Positions 19,277-27,708 of a stretch of 64,000 nt of DNA are shown piece after piece; the first letter of the stretch is position 1; each line of letters opens with the position of its first letter. Under the pieces are notes generated by a model, which was not told the DNA's origin, did no database searches, and saw only the letters and a list, made by a program, of their open reading frames with translations. The DNA lies in contig CAWBNB010000071.1 of the NCBI GenBank assembly GCA_963789885.1, positions 124,001 to 188,000 of the forward strand. The letters run 5' to 3'. This stretch comes from DATEDA01 sp963789885. GTDB lineage: Bacteria > Pseudomonadota > Gammaproteobacteria > Burkholderiales > SG8-39. The translations under genes were made by a program, and so were the position numbers.

Positions 19277-19425
19277 GCGACACGGCCCAGCGCCTCGCGC
19301 CGGACACGCTGGCGCAGGTCTTCGGCGACGATCTCCCGCGGATGCCGGCGAGCCGGGCGTTCGCGAGCCTCTGCGAGCGCGGCGCGCGCGCCACCGTCGA
19401 GAGCCGCTATGGCGCGCGCCGGTGA
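19273..19425 (+). CDS. Small ORF bridging xerC and the rRNA methyltransferase gene
   Basis: A 50-residue frame whose ATG overlaps the xerC stop (ATGA) and whose end overlaps the next gene's start by 17 nt. The sequence begins MSDTAQRLAPDTLAQVFGDD and is hydrophilic. Overlap geometry at both ends suggests translational coupling, but no family is recognised and length gives little statistical support. Confidence 0.4.
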   Translation: MSDTAQRLAPDTLAQVFGDDLPRMPASRAFASLCERGARATVESRYGARR

Positions 19426-20611
19426 GGATCCGCCGGCGCTCGTCCTGAAGGCCGGGCGCGAGAAGTCGCTCCTCCGGCGGCATCCATGGGTGTTTTCCGG
19501 CGCGATCGAGCGCGCGGATGCGCACACGCGGACCGGCGACACCGTGGCGGTTCGCACTAGCGCCGGCGCCTTTCTCGCATGGGCCGCGTACAGCCCGCAG
19601 TCGCAGATCCGCGCCCGGGTGTGGAGCTGGGCCGAGCGTGAACGGATCGACGGACGATTCTTCGTCGAGCGCGTTCGCGCCGCGATCGCGCGGCGCGCGG
19701 GACTCGCGTCGGCCGCACACGCGCTCCGGCTCATTCACGGCGAAGCCGACGCGCTGCCCGGCGTCGTGTGCGACCGGTACGGCGAGGTCGCCGTCTGCCA
19801 GTTCTCGTCGGCGGGCGCCGAGCGCTGGCGCGAGGCCGTCGTGGACGCGGTGCTCGCCCAAGGCGGCTGTCGTGTCGCCTACGAGCGGTCCGATCTCGAC
19901 GTCCGCGCGCTGGAGGGGCTGACGCCGCGCTCGGGGCCGCTCCGCGGCGAGCTTCACGCGGCGACCGTCGGGATCGTCGAGCACGGCCTGAAGTACGGCG
20001 TCGATGTCGTGCACGGCCAGAAGACCGGGTTCTATCTCGACCAGCGCGCGAACCGCGACCGCGTCCGCGCGCTCGCCGGGGGCCGCGACGTTCTCAACTG
20101 CTTCTGTTACACCGGCGGTTTCACGCTGAATGCGCTCGCCGGCGGCGCGCGCTCGGCGCTCTCGATCGACAGCTCCGCGGCCGCGCTTGTGCTCGCGCGC
20201 GAGAACGCCGCGCTGAACGGGTTCGACGACGGCCGTGCCGAGTGGCTCGAAGCCGACGTCTTCGCCGCGCTTCGAACGCTGCGCGACCAGGGGCGTAGCT
20301 TCGACCTCGTCGTGCTCGATCCGCCGAAGTTCGCGCCCACTGCGGGGCACGCCGAGAAGGCGGCGCGCGCGTACAAGGACATCAACCTGCTCGCGCTCAA
20401 GCTCCTGCGGCCGTGCGGAGTGCTCGTCACTTTTTCGTGCTCGGGCGGGGTGTCGCCGGAGCTCTTCCAGAAGATCGTCGCCGGCGCGGCGGCCGACGCC
20501 GAGGCGGACGTGGCGTTGCTGGAACGCCTGCACGCGGATGCCGACCATCCCGTTACGCTCGCCTTCCCGGAAGGCGAATACCTGAAAGGCCTCGTGCTCG
20601 AAAAGCGGTAG
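19409..20611 (+). CDS. RlmI-like class I rRNA (cytosine-C5) methyltransferase
   Basis: A 400-residue SAM-dependent methyltransferase: N-terminal PUA domain (HPWVFSGAIERADA), a middle EEHEE-like region with GLTPRSGP, then the Rossmann fold with VLNCFCYTGGFTLNAL and the catalytic LDPPKFAPT, followed by FSCSGGVSPELF. This arrangement is that of RlmI (23S rRNA m5C1962). It is the last gene of the rightward housekeeping run; the zur promoter starts about 40 nt later. Confidence 0.9.
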   Translation: MARAGEDPPALVLKAGREKSLLRRHPWVFSGAIERADAHTRTGDTVAVRTSAGAFLAWAAYSPQSQIRARVWSWAERERIDGRFFVERVRAAIARRAGLASAAHALRLIHGEADALPGVVCDRYGEVAVCQFSSAGAERWREAVVDAVLAQGGCRVAYERSDLDVRALEGLTPRSGPLRGELHAATVGIVEHGLKYGVDVVHGQKTGFYLDQRANRDRVRALAGGRDVLNCFCYTGGFTLNALAGGARSALSIDSSAAALVLARENAALNGFDDGRAEWLEADVFAALRTLRDQGRSFDLVVLDPPKFAPTAGHAEKAARAYKDINLLALKLLRPCGVLVTFSCSGGVSPELFQKIVAGAAADAEADVALLERLHADADHPVTLAFPEGEYLKGLVLEKR

Positions 20612-20647
20612 CGACTTCCGACAGTTGCGGCGCTGCGGCACCAGGTG

Positions 20648-20686
20648 TGCAACTTGGTTGCATGTGCCGCGGGCCGCCGATAGAAT
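20648..20686 (+). promoter_or_regulatory. zur promoter with palindromic operator over the -35
   Basis: TTGCAT (20658-20663), 17-nt spacer, TAGAAT (20681-20686) form a good sigma-70 promoter. The palindrome TGCAAC-TTG-GTTGCA (20648-20662) covers the -35, the position expected for an autorepressing Fur-family protein encoded just downstream. Operator identity is inferred. Confidence 0.6.
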
Positions 20687-20693
20687 CCGCCGC

Positions 20694-21113
20694 TTGGCTG
20701 CATTCGCGATCACCGAACGCGCGCGTTCCGCGCTTCGCGCCACCGGCGAGCGCGTCACTCCGGCGCGGCTCCGCGTGTACGTGGCGCTCCTCGATTCGGC
20801 CCGGGCGCTTTCGCACCACGAGCTCGAAGCCGCGCTTGGCGCGGGCGCGCCGGTCGATCGCGTCACGCTCTACCGCGTGCTCGACTGGCTGGTGGAGCTG
20901 GGCCTCGCCCATCGCGTGGCCGGGATCGACCGGGTGTGGCGGTTCAGCATCGCCCGCGAGACCGCCGCGGGCCACGCGCATTTCCAGTGCAGCCAGTGCG
21001 GGAAGGTGATCTGCCTGGGCGAGGCGATGACGAGCCGCGTGCCCCTGCCGCGCGGGTTCCGCTCCGAGGCGGTCGAGCTGCGGGTCCTGGGCCGCTGCGC
21101 CGAGTGCGGCTAA
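20694..21113 (+). CDS. zur: Fur-family transcriptional regulator, probably Zur
   Basis: A 139-residue winged-helix regulator: TPARLRVYVALLDSARALSHHEL DNA-binding region split around residues 18-45, VTLYRVLDWLVELGLAHRV, and metal site with CxxC pairs in QCSQCGKV and GRCAEC plus AGHAHF. Zinc specificity is inferred from the following COG0523 and dksA genes and the ZnuD-like receptor. No ATG is available: TTG 20694 fits the frame and lies about 7 nt after the -10, so the mRNA may be almost leaderless. Confidence 0.85.
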   Translation: MAAFAITERARSALRATGERVTPARLRVYVALLDSARALSHHELEAALGAGAPVDRVTLYRVLDWLVELGLAHRVAGIDRVWRFSIARETAAGHAHFQCSQCGKVICLGEAMTSRVPLPRGFRSEAVELRVLGRCAECG

Positions 21114-21141
21114 CGGGCGGGAAGAATTCGAAGGAGACGAG

Positions 21142-22131
21142 ATGTCGCAAGAGAGCATGGTGCCGGTGACGATCCTCACCGGGTTTCTCGGCGCCGGGAA
21201 GACGACGCTGCTCAACCGCATCCTGCGCGAGCATCACGGGCGCCGGATCGCGGTGATCGAGAACGAGTTCGGCGAGGCCGGCATCGACAACGATCTCCTG
21301 ATGCAGGAGCGCGGCGAGCAGATCGTCGAGATGAACAACGGCTGCCTGTGCTGCACCGTGCGCGGCGACCTCCTGCGGATCCTGGGCGAGCTGAGGGACC
21401 GGCGCGAGAAGGGCGAGCTCGCCTTCGAGCGCGTGATCATCGAGACCACCGGCATGGCCGACCCGGGGCCGGTGGCGCAGACCTTCTTCCTCGACGACGC
21501 GGTCGGCGAGTACTATCTGCTCGACAGCGTCATCACCGTCGTCGACGCCAAGCATGCGCCGAAGCAGCTCGACGAGTTCGAGGAGGCCCAGGAGCAGGTC
21601 GGGTTCGCCGACCGCATCCTGATGTCGAAGACCGATCTCGTCAGCGACGAGGACGCGCAGACGCTGAAGCGGCGCCTCGGGCAGATGAACCCGCGCGCGC
21701 CGGTGAAGCCGGTGCACTTCGGCCAGACGCCGATCGACGACATCCTCGACATCCGCGGCTTCAACCTGAACGCGATCCTCGAGATCGAGCCCGAGTTCCT
21801 CGAGCACGACCATCACCACCACGACGACGCGGTGCAGTCCTTCGTGTTCCGCGCCGAGCACCCGCTCGACGGCGTGAAGCTCGAGGAGTTCCTGTCGTCG
21901 ATGATCCAGGTATACGGCAACGACCTGCTGCGCTACAAGGGCGTCCTCGCGCTGAAGGACAATGCGCACCGCGTCGTGTTCCAGGGCGTGCACATGCTGA
22001 TGGGCGGCGACCTCGGCCGGGCGTGGGGCGCCGACGAGCGCCGCGAGTCGGTCATGGTGTTCATCGGCCGCAATCTCCCCAAGGACGTCTTTCTGCAAGG
22101 GCTGGAGCAATGCCTCGTCAAACCTCAGTGA
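21142..22131 (+). CDS. COG0523 (CobW/ZigA-type) metal-chaperone GTPase
   Basis: A 329-residue GTPase: Walker A GFLGAGKTTLL, the family-defining metal motif GCLCC (in NNGCLCCTVRGDL), G4-like SKTD, and a His-rich loop DHHHHDD before the C-terminal CobW domain (FVFRAEHPLDGVKLEEF). Members deliver zinc or other metals to client enzymes under scarcity. It has a good ribosome site (AAGGAGACGAG). Position directly after zur argues for zinc, and dksA overlaps its end by 22 nt. Confidence 0.93.
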   Translation: MSQESMVPVTILTGFLGAGKTTLLNRILREHHGRRIAVIENEFGEAGIDNDLLMQERGEQIVEMNNGCLCCTVRGDLLRILGELRDRREKGELAFERVIIETTGMADPGPVAQTFFLDDAVGEYYLLDSVITVVDAKHAPKQLDEFEEAQEQVGFADRILMSKTDLVSDEDAQTLKRRLGQMNPRAPVKPVHFGQTPIDDILDIRGFNLNAILEIEPEFLEHDHHHHDDAVQSFVFRAEHPLDGVKLEEFLSSMIQVYGNDLLRYKGVLALKDNAHRVVFQGVHMLMGGDLGRAWGADERRESVMVFIGRNLPKDVFLQGLEQCLVKPQ

Positions 22132-22568
22132 AGAAATCGGCCGTGCTAGACGGCAAGCCCGCGCTCCTCTCCGAGGAGCAGGTCCTCAAGATGCCGGACA
22201 AGGAGTACATGAATGCGGCCCAGCTCGCGTTCTTCCGCGATCGCCTCGAGAAGATGAAGCTGGAGCTGCTCGCGAACGCGGACCTCACCTCCGAGCACCT
22301 GCGCGAGAGCGACGTCGTGCCCGATCCCGCCGACCGGGCGACGATCGAGGAGGAGCACGCGCTCGAGCTCCGCACCCGCGATCGCGAGCGCAAGCTGATG
22401 AAGAAGATCGACGAATCGATCGCGCACATCGACGACGGCAGCTACGGCTACTGCGAGGAGACCGGCGAGCCGATCGGCATCCCGCGACTGCTCGCGCGGC
22501 CGACCGCGACGCTCTCGGTCGAGGCGCAGCAGCGACGGGAGCAGAAGCAGAAGATGTACGGCGATTGA
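22110..22568 (+). CDS. dksA: RNA polymerase-binding factor DksA, cysteine-poor form
   Basis: A 152-residue DksA: coiled coil with the DPADRATIEEEHALELRTRD tip (the Asp-x-x-Asp-Arg element that reaches into the RNAP secondary channel), then the globular domain GYCEETGEPIGIPRL. Only the first of the four zinc cysteines of E. coli DksA remains; the others are replaced (CEET, SVEA). Such forms can fold without zinc. ATG 22110 lies inside the COG0523 gene, with GGAG upstream, so translation is coupled. It mediates the stringent response with ppGpp. Confidence 0.95.
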   Translation: MPRQTSVKKSAVLDGKPALLSEEQVLKMPDKEYMNAAQLAFFRDRLEKMKLELLANADLTSEHLRESDVVPDPADRATIEEEHALELRTRDRERKLMKKIDESIAHIDDGSYGYCEETGEPIGIPRLLARPTATLSVEAQQRREQKQKMYGD

Positions 22569-22576
22569 CCGCGACG

Positions 22577-22598
22577 GCGTCACGAGGGCACGTGACGC
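22577..22598 (+). terminator. Perfect 8-bp hairpin after dksA
   Basis: GCGTCACG-AGGGCA-CGTGACGC begins 8 nt after the dksA stop, with AATAACT following. The T tract is weak. Confidence 0.5.
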
Positions 22599-22622
22599 AA
22601 TAACTGTCGCTCGCGCTACACT
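22593..22622 (+). promoter_or_regulatory. Possible promoter before the small secreted protein and ZnuD-like receptor
   Basis: TGACGC (22593-22598) and TACACT (22617-22622) are separated by 18 nt. It overlaps the dksA hairpin. No palindrome matching the one before zur is visible here. Confidence 0.3.
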
Positions 22623-22741
22623 ACCGCTCTCCGTCAGGAACCCGGTCGTGGCGGCGACCAAGCCGCGAGGTGCATAGGATGACGCGACGCATCATCGCCC
22701 TCCACCCCGACAACCCGGTGCTCGCTACCGCCAGGTAAGTC

Positions 22742-23053
22742 ATGCGCCGTCGCGCACTCCATTGGCTCCTCGCCGCTGCGCTCGTCTTCGCGCAACTCGG
22801 GGTCCAAGCGCATGGCCTGTCGCACCTCGGCAAGGCGCTGTCCGGGCAGGACGGCACCTTCCAGCAGACCAGCCACGATCCTGCGATCTGCCTCGCGTTC
22901 GAGGCGGCTGCGGGTGGCGCGGTCACGCCGTCCGCGCTTCCGCTCGGCGGCGAAGCGCCGCATGCCGTCGCCGGGGTCGCGCCCACCGATCCACTCCTGC
23001 CGTCCCTCGCGCTCGCTCGCTTCTCGAGTCGGGCGCCGCCTGCTCTCTCCTGA
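22742..23053 (+). CDS. Small exported protein (DUF2946-like), unknown function
   Basis: A 103-residue protein with a signal peptide (RRRALHWLLAAALVFAQLG, cleavage after VQAHG region), followed by a short part with His and a single Cys (SHLGKAL, SHDPAICLAFEA) and an Ala/Pro-rich tail. Short proteins like this often precede metal-linked TonB receptors; a metal-binding role is inference. It precedes the receptor gene by 105 nt. Immediately upstream a 19-codon frame (22679-22738) ends 3 nt before its ATG. Confidence 0.65.
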   Translation: MRRRALHWLLAAALVFAQLGVQAHGLSHLGKALSGQDGTFQQTSHDPAICLAFEAAAGGAVTPSALPLGGEAPHAVAGVAPTDPLLPSLALARFSSRAPPALS

Positions 23054-23158
23054 CCCGCCCGTGAGATAGCGCGCGCGGGCAGTTTGCCGCACGCGCTCGT
23101 TCGCACAACACCCGCTCGCGGATCCGTTCCGCAGCCGGGTCATTCGGGAAAGCTGCCA

Positions 23159-25255
23159 ATGCAATTCGAAAAGGCATCGCTCGCCGCGACGATCGCATTG
23201 ATCGTCGGCGCGTACGCGCAGGATGCAGGAGCCCAGGCCGCGGCCGGCGCGCCGCAACCGCTGCCGCCCACCGTGGTCACCGCTTCGCCGATCGGATCCG
23301 ATCTGTTCGATACCGTCGAGCCGGTCAACGTGCTGCGCGGCCAGGGGTTGCGGCTCCGTCAGCAGCCCACTCTCGGCGAGACCGTGTCGCAGGAAGTCGG
23401 CGTGACGTCCTCGTATTTCGGGCCGAACTCGAGCCGGCCGATCATCCGCGGCCTCGGCGGGTTCGATACCCGCCTGTTCCAGAACGGACTCGGGATCACC
23501 GACGTGTCGGCGATGAGCCCGGATCACACCGTCGCGACCTCGCCCTTCGCCGCCCAGGGGATCGAGATCGTCCGCGGTCCCGCGACGGTCATGTACGGGG
23601 GCAGCGCGGTGGGCGGGGTGGTCAACGTCATCGACGGTCGCATCGCGCAGGAAGGCCAGCTGACGCCGGTGCAGGGCGCCGCCGAGTACCGCTACAACAC
23701 CGAGAACAGCCTCCAGGCCGGCGGGTTGCGCCTCAATGCCGGCAACCAGGCGTTCGTGCTGCACCTCGACGGCTACGAGACGAACAACCACGACCTGCGC
23801 ATCCCGGGTAGCGCCTGGACCGGCGCGGTGCAGGACGCGCGCGGGTCGCCGGGTCCGTCGGGGCGCCTGCCGAACAGCCAGGGCGACTCGAACACGTTCG
23901 GCATCGGCGGCTCGGTCATCCTCGGCGAGCGCGGCTACGCGGGGCTGTCATACAGCCAGTTCAACAGCAACTACGGGACGGTCGCGGAAGAGGACGTCAC
24001 AATCAAGCTCAACCAGAGCGCCTGGAACTTCGCCGGCGAGCTGCGCAACACGATCCCGGGTCTCGATGCGCTGCGGGTCAAGTACGTGTACACCGACTAC
24101 CAGCACACCGAGTATCGAGAGCGGGACCGCCGGAACGTGTTCAAGTCGAACGGCTACAACCTCCGCGTCGAGGGCCTGCACGTCCCGATCGGGCCGCTGC
24201 GGGGCGCGGTCGGCTTCGAGGCGTCGAACATCAAGTTCTCTGCGCTCGGCGAGGAGGCGTTCGTGCCGAGCACGACGACCCAGAACTTCGCCGGCTTCGT
24301 CTACGAGGAGCTGCCTCGCGGACAGTGGAAGTTTCTGTTCGGCGGCCGGGTGGCGAGCGTCAAAATGGACGCCGCCGATTTCCCGCAGGCCGGGCAGCCG
24401 GCCGATTCGCGCAACTTCACGCCCTGGAGCGCCGCAGTGGGAGCGCTCTACGCGTTCAACCCGCAGTGGGGGGTGACCGGGAATCTCTCCTACACCCAGC
24501 GCGCACCGTCGGTGCAGGAGCTGTTCGCGAACGGGCCGCACCTCGCGACCGACCAGTTCGTGGTCGGCGATCAGAACCTGAACAAGGTCGAGTCGACCGC
24601 GGTCGATCTCGCGCTCAAGTGGAAGTCGGGTGCGTTCACGAGCTCGGCCGCCGCCTTCTACAACCACTTCTCGAACTACATCGCGCTCATCCCGACCGGC
24701 ATCTTCCGCAATCCCGAGGACCGGAGCGTCGCGCCCAGTGCCGCGCCGATCGTCGATCCGGTGACCGGTGACGTGGTCGATCCGGTTCAGCAGTTCAACT
24801 ACCAGGGCGTGAGGGCGCGCTTCTGGGGGATCGAGCTGAAGGGCGGGCTGCCCATCTGGAGCAGGGGCGGGCAGACGCTCACCCTCGGGCTGCAGGGCGA
24901 TTACGTCAACGCGCAGGACCTCACGAACGGCCAGCCGCTGCCGTTCATCCCGCCGTTGCGGGCGGGTGCCACGCTCGGTTACCAGCGCGAGGCGTTCACC
25001 GCGGGCCTCGGCATTCTCGCCGCCGCGGCGCAGACCCGAGTGCCGCAGTTCCAGACGACGACGGCGGGTTATGCGAACGTATTCCTGAACGCGTCGTACG
25101 TGCTGAAGAAATCGGGCGGCGGACCGTCAATCGAGGCGTTTCTCCGGGCGAACAACCTGCTCGACCAGACGATCCGGTACAGTACGTCGGAGCTCAAGGA
25201 CATCGCACCGCTCGGTGCGCGTGCGATCATGGCTGGCGTGCGCGGCGCGTGGTGA
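23159..25255 (+). CDS. TonB-dependent outer-membrane receptor, ZnuD-like
   Basis: A 698-residue receptor with signal peptide (ALIVGAYAQDAGAQA), TonB box region (PPTVVTASP), plug domain (QQPTLGETVSQEVGVTSSYF, SRPIIRGLGGFDTRLFQNG, GIEIVRGPATVMYGGSAVGG) and a 22-strand-type barrel ending in the aromatic Trp at the C-terminus. The plug sequence closely follows the ZnuD subfamily that takes up zinc in zinc-poor conditions, which agrees with the neighbouring zur/COG0523 genes. tonB follows 8 nt later. Confidence 0.9.
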   Translation: MQFEKASLAATIALIVGAYAQDAGAQAAAGAPQPLPPTVVTASPIGSDLFDTVEPVNVLRGQGLRLRQQPTLGETVSQEVGVTSSYFGPNSSRPIIRGLGGFDTRLFQNGLGITDVSAMSPDHTVATSPFAAQGIEIVRGPATVMYGGSAVGGVVNVIDGRIAQEGQLTPVQGAAEYRYNTENSLQAGGLRLNAGNQAFVLHLDGYETNNHDLRIPGSAWTGAVQDARGSPGPSGRLPNSQGDSNTFGIGGSVILGERGYAGLSYSQFNSNYGTVAEEDVTIKLNQSAWNFAGELRNTIPGLDALRVKYVYTDYQHTEYRERDRRNVFKSNGYNLRVEGLHVPIGPLRGAVGFEASNIKFSALGEEAFVPSTTTQNFAGFVYEELPRGQWKFLFGGRVASVKMDAADFPQAGQPADSRNFTPWSAAVGALYAFNPQWGVTGNLSYTQRAPSVQELFANGPHLATDQFVVGDQNLNKVESTAVDLALKWKSGAFTSSAAAFYNHFSNYIALIPTGIFRNPEDRSVAPSAAPIVDPVTGDVVDPVQQFNYQGVRARFWGIELKGGLPIWSRGGQTLTLGLQGDYVNAQDLTNGQPLPFIPPLRAGATLGYQREAFTAGLGILAAAAQTRVPQFQTTTAGYANVFLNASYVLKKSGGGPSIEAFLRANNLLDQTIRYSTSELKDIAPLGARAIMAGVRGAW

Positions 25256-25263
25256 CCGCGGGC

Positions 25264-25978
25264 ATGTCGTCGGTCCTCGATCCGCCGTCGTGGGAGATCC
25301 GCCTGCTGGCGGGTGCCTCGGCGCGAGCGTCGTCCTCCACGGCGTCGTGCTCGCGGTCGCACCCTCCCTGCGCCACGCGCACGAGCTCGAGCCGCCGCGG
25401 GTCCTGAGCGTGCTGGTGCCGATGCCGGCGAAGGTCGAGGAACCGCCGCCCGCACCGCGGTGCAGCCGGCCCCGCCCCCGCCGCGCCGGCGAAGCCACCG
25501 CCGCGTCGCGTCCCCGTGCCCGTACGCGTACCCCCGGTCGAGGCGCCTGCGGCGCTCCCGGCCCCCGTCCGCGGAGCGGGTCGCACCCGCGGTCGCCGAG
25601 TCGTCGAAGGACGAACGCCCGCAGCCGTGGCCTCCGGCGGCCCCTGCTCCGGCGGCGGCCGCGGTGGCGGTCGTGCCCCGCGAGCCGTCATCGCCGCCCG
25701 ACTTCCGCGCGGCGTACCTGCGCAACCCGGCGCCCGCTTACCCAACCGCGGCGCGCCGGAACGGCGAGGAGGGCACGGTCACGCTGCGCGTGCTGGTGAG
25801 CACCGACGGCGTGCCGCGCGAGGTGATGCTTGAGCGCTCGAGCGGATCGAGCTCGCTCGATGCTGCGGCGCTCGCCACCGTGAAGACCTGGCGCTTCACC
25901 CCCGCCCGGCGCGCCGGCGAGGCGCAGGAAGCCTGGGTCCTGGTCCCGATCGTGTTCCGGCTGGAGCCCCGTGGGTGA
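25264..25978 (+). pseudogene. tonB: TonB energy transducer, at least four apparent frameshifts
   Basis: A convincing TonB can be read only by changing frame repeatedly: cytoplasmic start SSVLDPPSWEIRLLAG (ATG 25264), membrane anchor CLGASVVLHGVVLAVAPSL, Pro-rich spacer (VEEPPPAP, KPPPRRVPVPVRVPPVEAP), then the C-terminal domain (YLRNPAPAYPTAARRNGEEG, GTVTLRVLVSTDG, LDAAALATVKTWRFTPAR). Shifts fall near 25310, 25460, 25485 and 25575, all in G/C runs. Such density suggests sequence error or decay. No exbB/exbD genes accompany it. It would couple the proton-motive force to the adjacent receptor. Confidence 0.8.
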
Positions 25979-26049
25979 CCCATGAGCCCGTCGGGTCGCC
26001 CCAAGGGCGAATCCGGCACGAGGGTGGTCGGATGGGCGCCCCTGGCTGC

Positions 26050-26085
26050 GGCAAAACGCCCCGCCTTTGCGCCTGGCGGTTTGCC
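26050..26085 (+). terminator. Imperfect hairpin in the tonB-STAS gap
   Basis: GGCAAAACGCC (26050-26060) pairs with GGCGGTTTGCC (26075-26085), 10 of 11 positions, in the 184-bp gap after tonB. No T tract; nothing else is evident in the gap apart from an AT-richer stretch just before 26163. Confidence 0.35.
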
Positions 26086-26162
26086 CCGGCCGGGGGGCTG
26101 TGGTAGAAGGGTGAGCCGGTCCGCTCGGGCCGTCGTTCCTAGAGCACTGATTCGGTTACAGA

Positions 26163-27641
26163 TTGGCTTTCTCGCTTTTCGGTAAAAAGCAACCGGAGAA
26201 GAAGCCGGACAAGCCTGGCGCGCCCAAGATCGAGGCGCGCCGTCCTGCCACGCCCTCACCGTCCGCACCGCCGCCCGGAGCGGACGACGGGATGTCGCTC
26301 GATTTCACGAATTACGCACCGCCCGCGTCGCAGGCGCCGGAGTCGATCGCCCCGCAGTCCATCGCACCTCAATCCATCGCCCCGCAGTCGATCGCCCCCC
26401 AGTCCATCGCGCCGGCGTCCCCGGCACCGGCTGCGAAAGGGCCGCCGTCGATCGCGGCGCCGCCCGCCGGCGGCGAACCGTTCAGCCTCGACTTCGGCTC
26501 GCTCGCCGCAGCGGCCGTCGGCCAGCAGGCCCCCGCATCGCGCGCGCCCGAGCCTGCCAAGGCGCCCGAGCCGCCCAAGAAGAAGGCCCCGAAGAAGCCC
26601 CTCGATTCGATCCTCTGCATCGAGGTCGAGGAGGGGTCCGGCGTCGACGTCCCCCCGGCGATCGAGGAAGCGGCGATCCTGTACGCGAACGGCCAGACCG
26701 AGGAGGCGCGCGCGCGCGCACAGAAAGCGCTCGACGGCGAGGATCTCGGGGCGTGGAAGCTGCAGATGTGGCTGATGCTCTTCGACGTGCTCCAGGTCCT
26801 CGGACGCAAGGCCGAGTTCGAGGAGAAGTCGCTCGACTTCGTCGTCAAGTTCGAGCGCTCGCCGCCGGTGTGGGTCGACGCGCCGACCGCGGCGGTGCGC
26901 CAGAACCCGAATCTCCGCACCGGCGGCCTCGCCGCCATCTCGCTCACCGGCGTCCTCGGCGCGTCGAGCGCCGCGGCGTTCGAGCAGCTGAAGAAGACCG
27001 CCGAGCGGCAGCCGAAGCTGCGGCTCGACTTCGCGAAGCTGCAGGGCGTCGAGCCCGCCGGTTGCACGCTCCTCCGCGACGCGCTGCGCGGGTTCAAGGC
27101 GGCGAAGAAGGACATCTATCTCACCGGCGAGGCGCGCGCGTTCCAGCTCCTGCGCGATTCGGCGAAGGCCGGCGACAAGTCGGTGGACGTCGCGGTGTGG
27201 CTGTTGCTGCTTGATCTGTATCAGATGCTCGGGCTGCAGAACGAGTTCGAGGAGGCGGCCGTCGACTACGCCGTGACCTACGAGGTCTCGCCGCCCTCAT
27301 GGGAGACGCCGCCGCCGCGCCCGAAGCCGCTCGAGATGTCGCAGCCGGTCTCGGTGGCGGGCGGCGACGACGCGTTCATGGTGGTGGGGGAAGTGGCGGG
27401 GCAGAGCGACCAGCTCTTCACCGACATCACCGCCTACGCCGGCGGCGCGAGCCCGGTGACACTCGATTTCGCGGCCGCGAAGCGGATCGACTTCGTCAAC
27501 GCCGGGCGCCTGCTGAACGTGCTCGAGAAGCAGCGGGTCACGGGCAAGGAGATCGTCGTGCGCGGGGCCGGCGAGATGATCATCGCGCTCTTCGCCGTTA
27601 TGGGCATCACCAAGATCGCCCGCATCATCCCGCGGAAGTAA
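26163..27641 (+). CDS. STAS-domain protein with Pro-rich linker, unknown role
   Basis: A 492-residue protein starting at TTG 26163 (MAFSLFGKKQPEKK). Residues ~1-150 are a disordered Pro/Ala/Lys-rich region with five QSIAP-type repeats. The middle has two related alpha-helical segments (IEEAAILYANGQTEEARARA; WLLLLDLYQMLGLQNEFEE), each linked to a STAS-like fold: LRLDFAKLQGVEPAG and VTLDFAAAKRIDFVNAGRL. The C-terminus ends FAVMGITKIARIIPRK. Similar genes occur before hslV in betaproteobacteria. No enzymatic residues are apparent; an adaptor role is likely but unproven. Confidence 0.8.
   Translation: MAFSLFGKKQPEKKPDKPGAPKIEARRPATPSPSAPPPGADDGMSLDFTNYAPPASQAPESIAPQSIAPQSIAPQSIAPQSIAPASPAPAAKGPPSIAAPPAGGEPFSLDFGSLAAAAVGQQAPASRAPEPAKAPEPPKKKAPKKPLDSILCIEVEEGSGVDVPPAIEEAAILYANGQTEEARARAQKALDGEDLGAWKLQMWLMLFDVLQVLGRKAEFEEKSLDFVVKFERSPPVWVDAPTAAVRQNPNLRTGGLAAISLTGVLGASSAAAFEQLKKTAERQPKLRLDFAKLQGVEPAGCTLLRDALRGFKAAKKDIYLTGEARAFQLLRDSAKAGDKSVDVAVWLLLLDLYQMLGLQNEFEEAAVDYAVTYEVSPPSWETPPPRPKPLEMSQPVSVAGGDDAFMVVGEVAGQSDQLFTDITAYAGGASPVTLDFAAAKRIDFVNAGRLLNVLEKQRVTGKEIVVRGAGEMIIALFAVMGITKIARIIPRK
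26340..26414 (+). repeat. Five tandem 15-bp repeats encoding (E/Q)SIAP
   Basis: Units of the form CAGTC(G/C)ATCGCCCCG repeat five times in frame, with synonymous variation between units, so the array is selected at protein level or old enough to drift. Copy number could vary by slippage without breaking the frame. Confidence 0.85.
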
Positions 27642-27644
27642 CCG

Positions 27645-27662
27645 GCCCCTTGCCAAGGGGGC
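27645..27662 (+). terminator. Short hairpin between the STAS gene and hslV
   Basis: CCCCTT-GCC-AAGGGG (27646-27660) begins 4 nt after the STAS stop codon; no T tract. Confidence 0.4.
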
Positions 27663-27708
27663 GGCGAGCCCCGATATCATGGCGGTCCCGCCGCACGAGC
27701 CCCCGCCC

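Noticed and set aside
17348..20866. Minus-strand 1172-residue frame
   Set aside because: Low-complexity Arg/Ala shadow spanning several well-supported plus-strand genes (DUF484, xerC, rlmI-like, zur).
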